In this document: piece by piece, positions 63,473-64,000 of the stretch
Numbering within the stretch: position 1 is the stretch's first letter
Layout: each line of letters starts with the position of its first letter
From: Corynebacterium tuberculostearicum
GTDB lineage: Bacteria > Actinomycetota > Actinomycetes > Mycobacteriales > Mycobacteriaceae
Assembly: GCF_016127015.1 (NCBI RefSeq)
Contig: NZ_CP065972.1
Coordinates: forward strand, 1,240,001-1,304,000
DNA length: 64,000 nucleotides
Direction: 5' to 3'
Made by a program: the position numbers and the translations under genes
Notes under the pieces: generated by a model
The model's database searches: none
What the model was told of the DNA's origin: nothing
What the model saw: only the letters and a program-made list of their open reading frames with translations

Positions 63473-64000
63473 ATGAGCCAGCCACGGCACTCTGTTTTCG
63501 AATCCACCGTTCCCTCCCATGTTCGTGCGGCCTCCGGTGTGAGCCCGCACAGCGCTTCCTACCGCAAGTTCTGGTCGGGCCTATCCGGCGCCGTCATGGA
63601 GCAGATTGCCGATAATTGGGAGCGCACCCGTTCGGCTTATGCTGCCACCCGCCAGCAGCACTACTTCTCCGCGGAGTTCCTGCAGGGCCGCGCGCTGCTC
63701 AATAACCTCACCAACCTGGGCTTGGTCGACGATGCCAAGGCAGCGGCCACCGCTGCCGATCACGAGCTGAGCGATGTCCTCGACGCCGAGCACGATGCCG
63801 CTCTCGGCAACGGTGGCCTCGGCCGCCTTGCCGCCTGCTTCCTCGATTCCGCTGTCACCCAGGACTACCCCGTCACCGGTTATGGCCTGCTCTACCGTTA
63901 CGGCCTTTTCCGCCAGTCCTTTGAGAATGGCTTCCAGAAGGAACAGCCTGATGCATGGATGGAAAACGGCTATGACTTCATCATCCGCCGCGCCTCCGAG
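63473..64000 (+). CDS. glgP: glycogen/starch phosphorylase, partial
   Basis: 5' part of a long gene, cut at the window end after 176 codons. ATG at 63473 with AAGG eight bases ahead. The N-terminal allosteric/catalytic region is recognisable: MEQIADNWERTRSAYAATRQQHYFSAEFLQGRALLNNL and LGNGGLGRLAACFLDSAVTQD, hallmarks of GT35. Phosphorolytic cleavage of glycogen to glucose-1-phosphate. Confidence 0.93.
   Translation, partial: MSQPRHSVFESTVPSHVRAASGVSPHSASYRKFWSGLSGAVMEQIADNWERTRSAYAATRQQHYFSAEFLQGRALLNNLTNLGLVDDAKAAATAADHELSDVLDAEHDAALGNGGLGRLAACFLDSAVTQDYPVTGYGLLYRYGLFRQSFENGFQKEQPDAWMENGYDFIIRRASE

Overview
The window is a contiguous stretch of a Corynebacterium-type actinobacterial chromosome. 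The evidence is the gene order (rpsB-tsf-pyrH-frr-cdsA-rlmN; rplS-lepB-rnhB-DUF2469-yraN-comM-dprA-xerC; rnc-mutM-smc-ftsY-glnK-glnD-ffh-rpsP), a corynebacterial-type NADP glutamate dehydrogenase, a SepIVA homologue, and moderately high G+C with GTG/TTG starts. The species cannot be fixed; the layout suggests a host-associated corynebacterium other than C. glutamicum. No rRNA, tRNA or CRISPR array was seen.

Layout. 1-15.6 kb: an ABC exporter, rlmN, a LapA-like membrane protein, then the translation/envelope block cdsA, frr, pyrH, tsf, rpsB, an M23 peptidase, and the minus-strand run lepB-lepB-rnhB-DUF2469-yraN-comM-dprA-xerC. 15.2-20.8 kb: rplS, tex, a surface-type gene broken by an in-frame stop, a small unknown gene, trmD and rimM. 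20.8-33.2 kb: an accessory block inserted between rimM and rpsP, genes that normally lie close together. 33.3-40.8 kb: rpsP, a membrane acyltransferase, ffh, glnD, glnK. 41-47.2 kb: a six-gene Mrp Na+/H+ antiporter operon standing where amtB normally lies in this group. 47.5-59 kb: ftsY, smc, acylphosphatase, an AGCS amino-acid symporter, mutM, rnc, DUF177 and sepIVA. 59-64 kb: gdhA, glycerate kinase, a small unknown gene, an M20 amidohydrolase, and the start of glycogen phosphorylase, cut by the window edge.

The accessory block is the most interesting part. Two copies of a 1,714-bp IS30-family element (20794-22507 and 25623-28664), apparently identical where I compared them, lie in direct orientation. 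They enclose mntH (Mn transporter), a Nudix hydrolase, a TetR regulator coupled to a DoxX membrane protein, and a vapB antitoxin with a vapC toxin cut off by the second IS. The outer ends of the pair are bordered by the same 3-bp sequence (AGA), as expected if the whole unit moved as a composite transposon. The second copy was later hit by a 1,324-bp IS3-family element that left a 4-bp ATGG duplication. A third, different IS30-type element (30017-33188) is split by an IS256-family element. The insertion beside rimM left a -10-like box next to the start codon and brought a consensus TTGACA from the IS end. Several cargo genes look leaderless, and mntH and tetR carry palindromes at their promoters.

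In the core, translation and protein-export genes (rpsB, tsf, frr, rplS, rpsP, trmD, rimM, ffh, ftsY, two lepB) are mixed with nitrogen control (glnK, glnD, gdhA) and chromosome maintenance (smc, mutM, xerC, dprA, comM). Starts were chosen from ribosome-binding sites, family length and leaderless promoter geometry where visible. All family assignments come from motif recognition without database searches.
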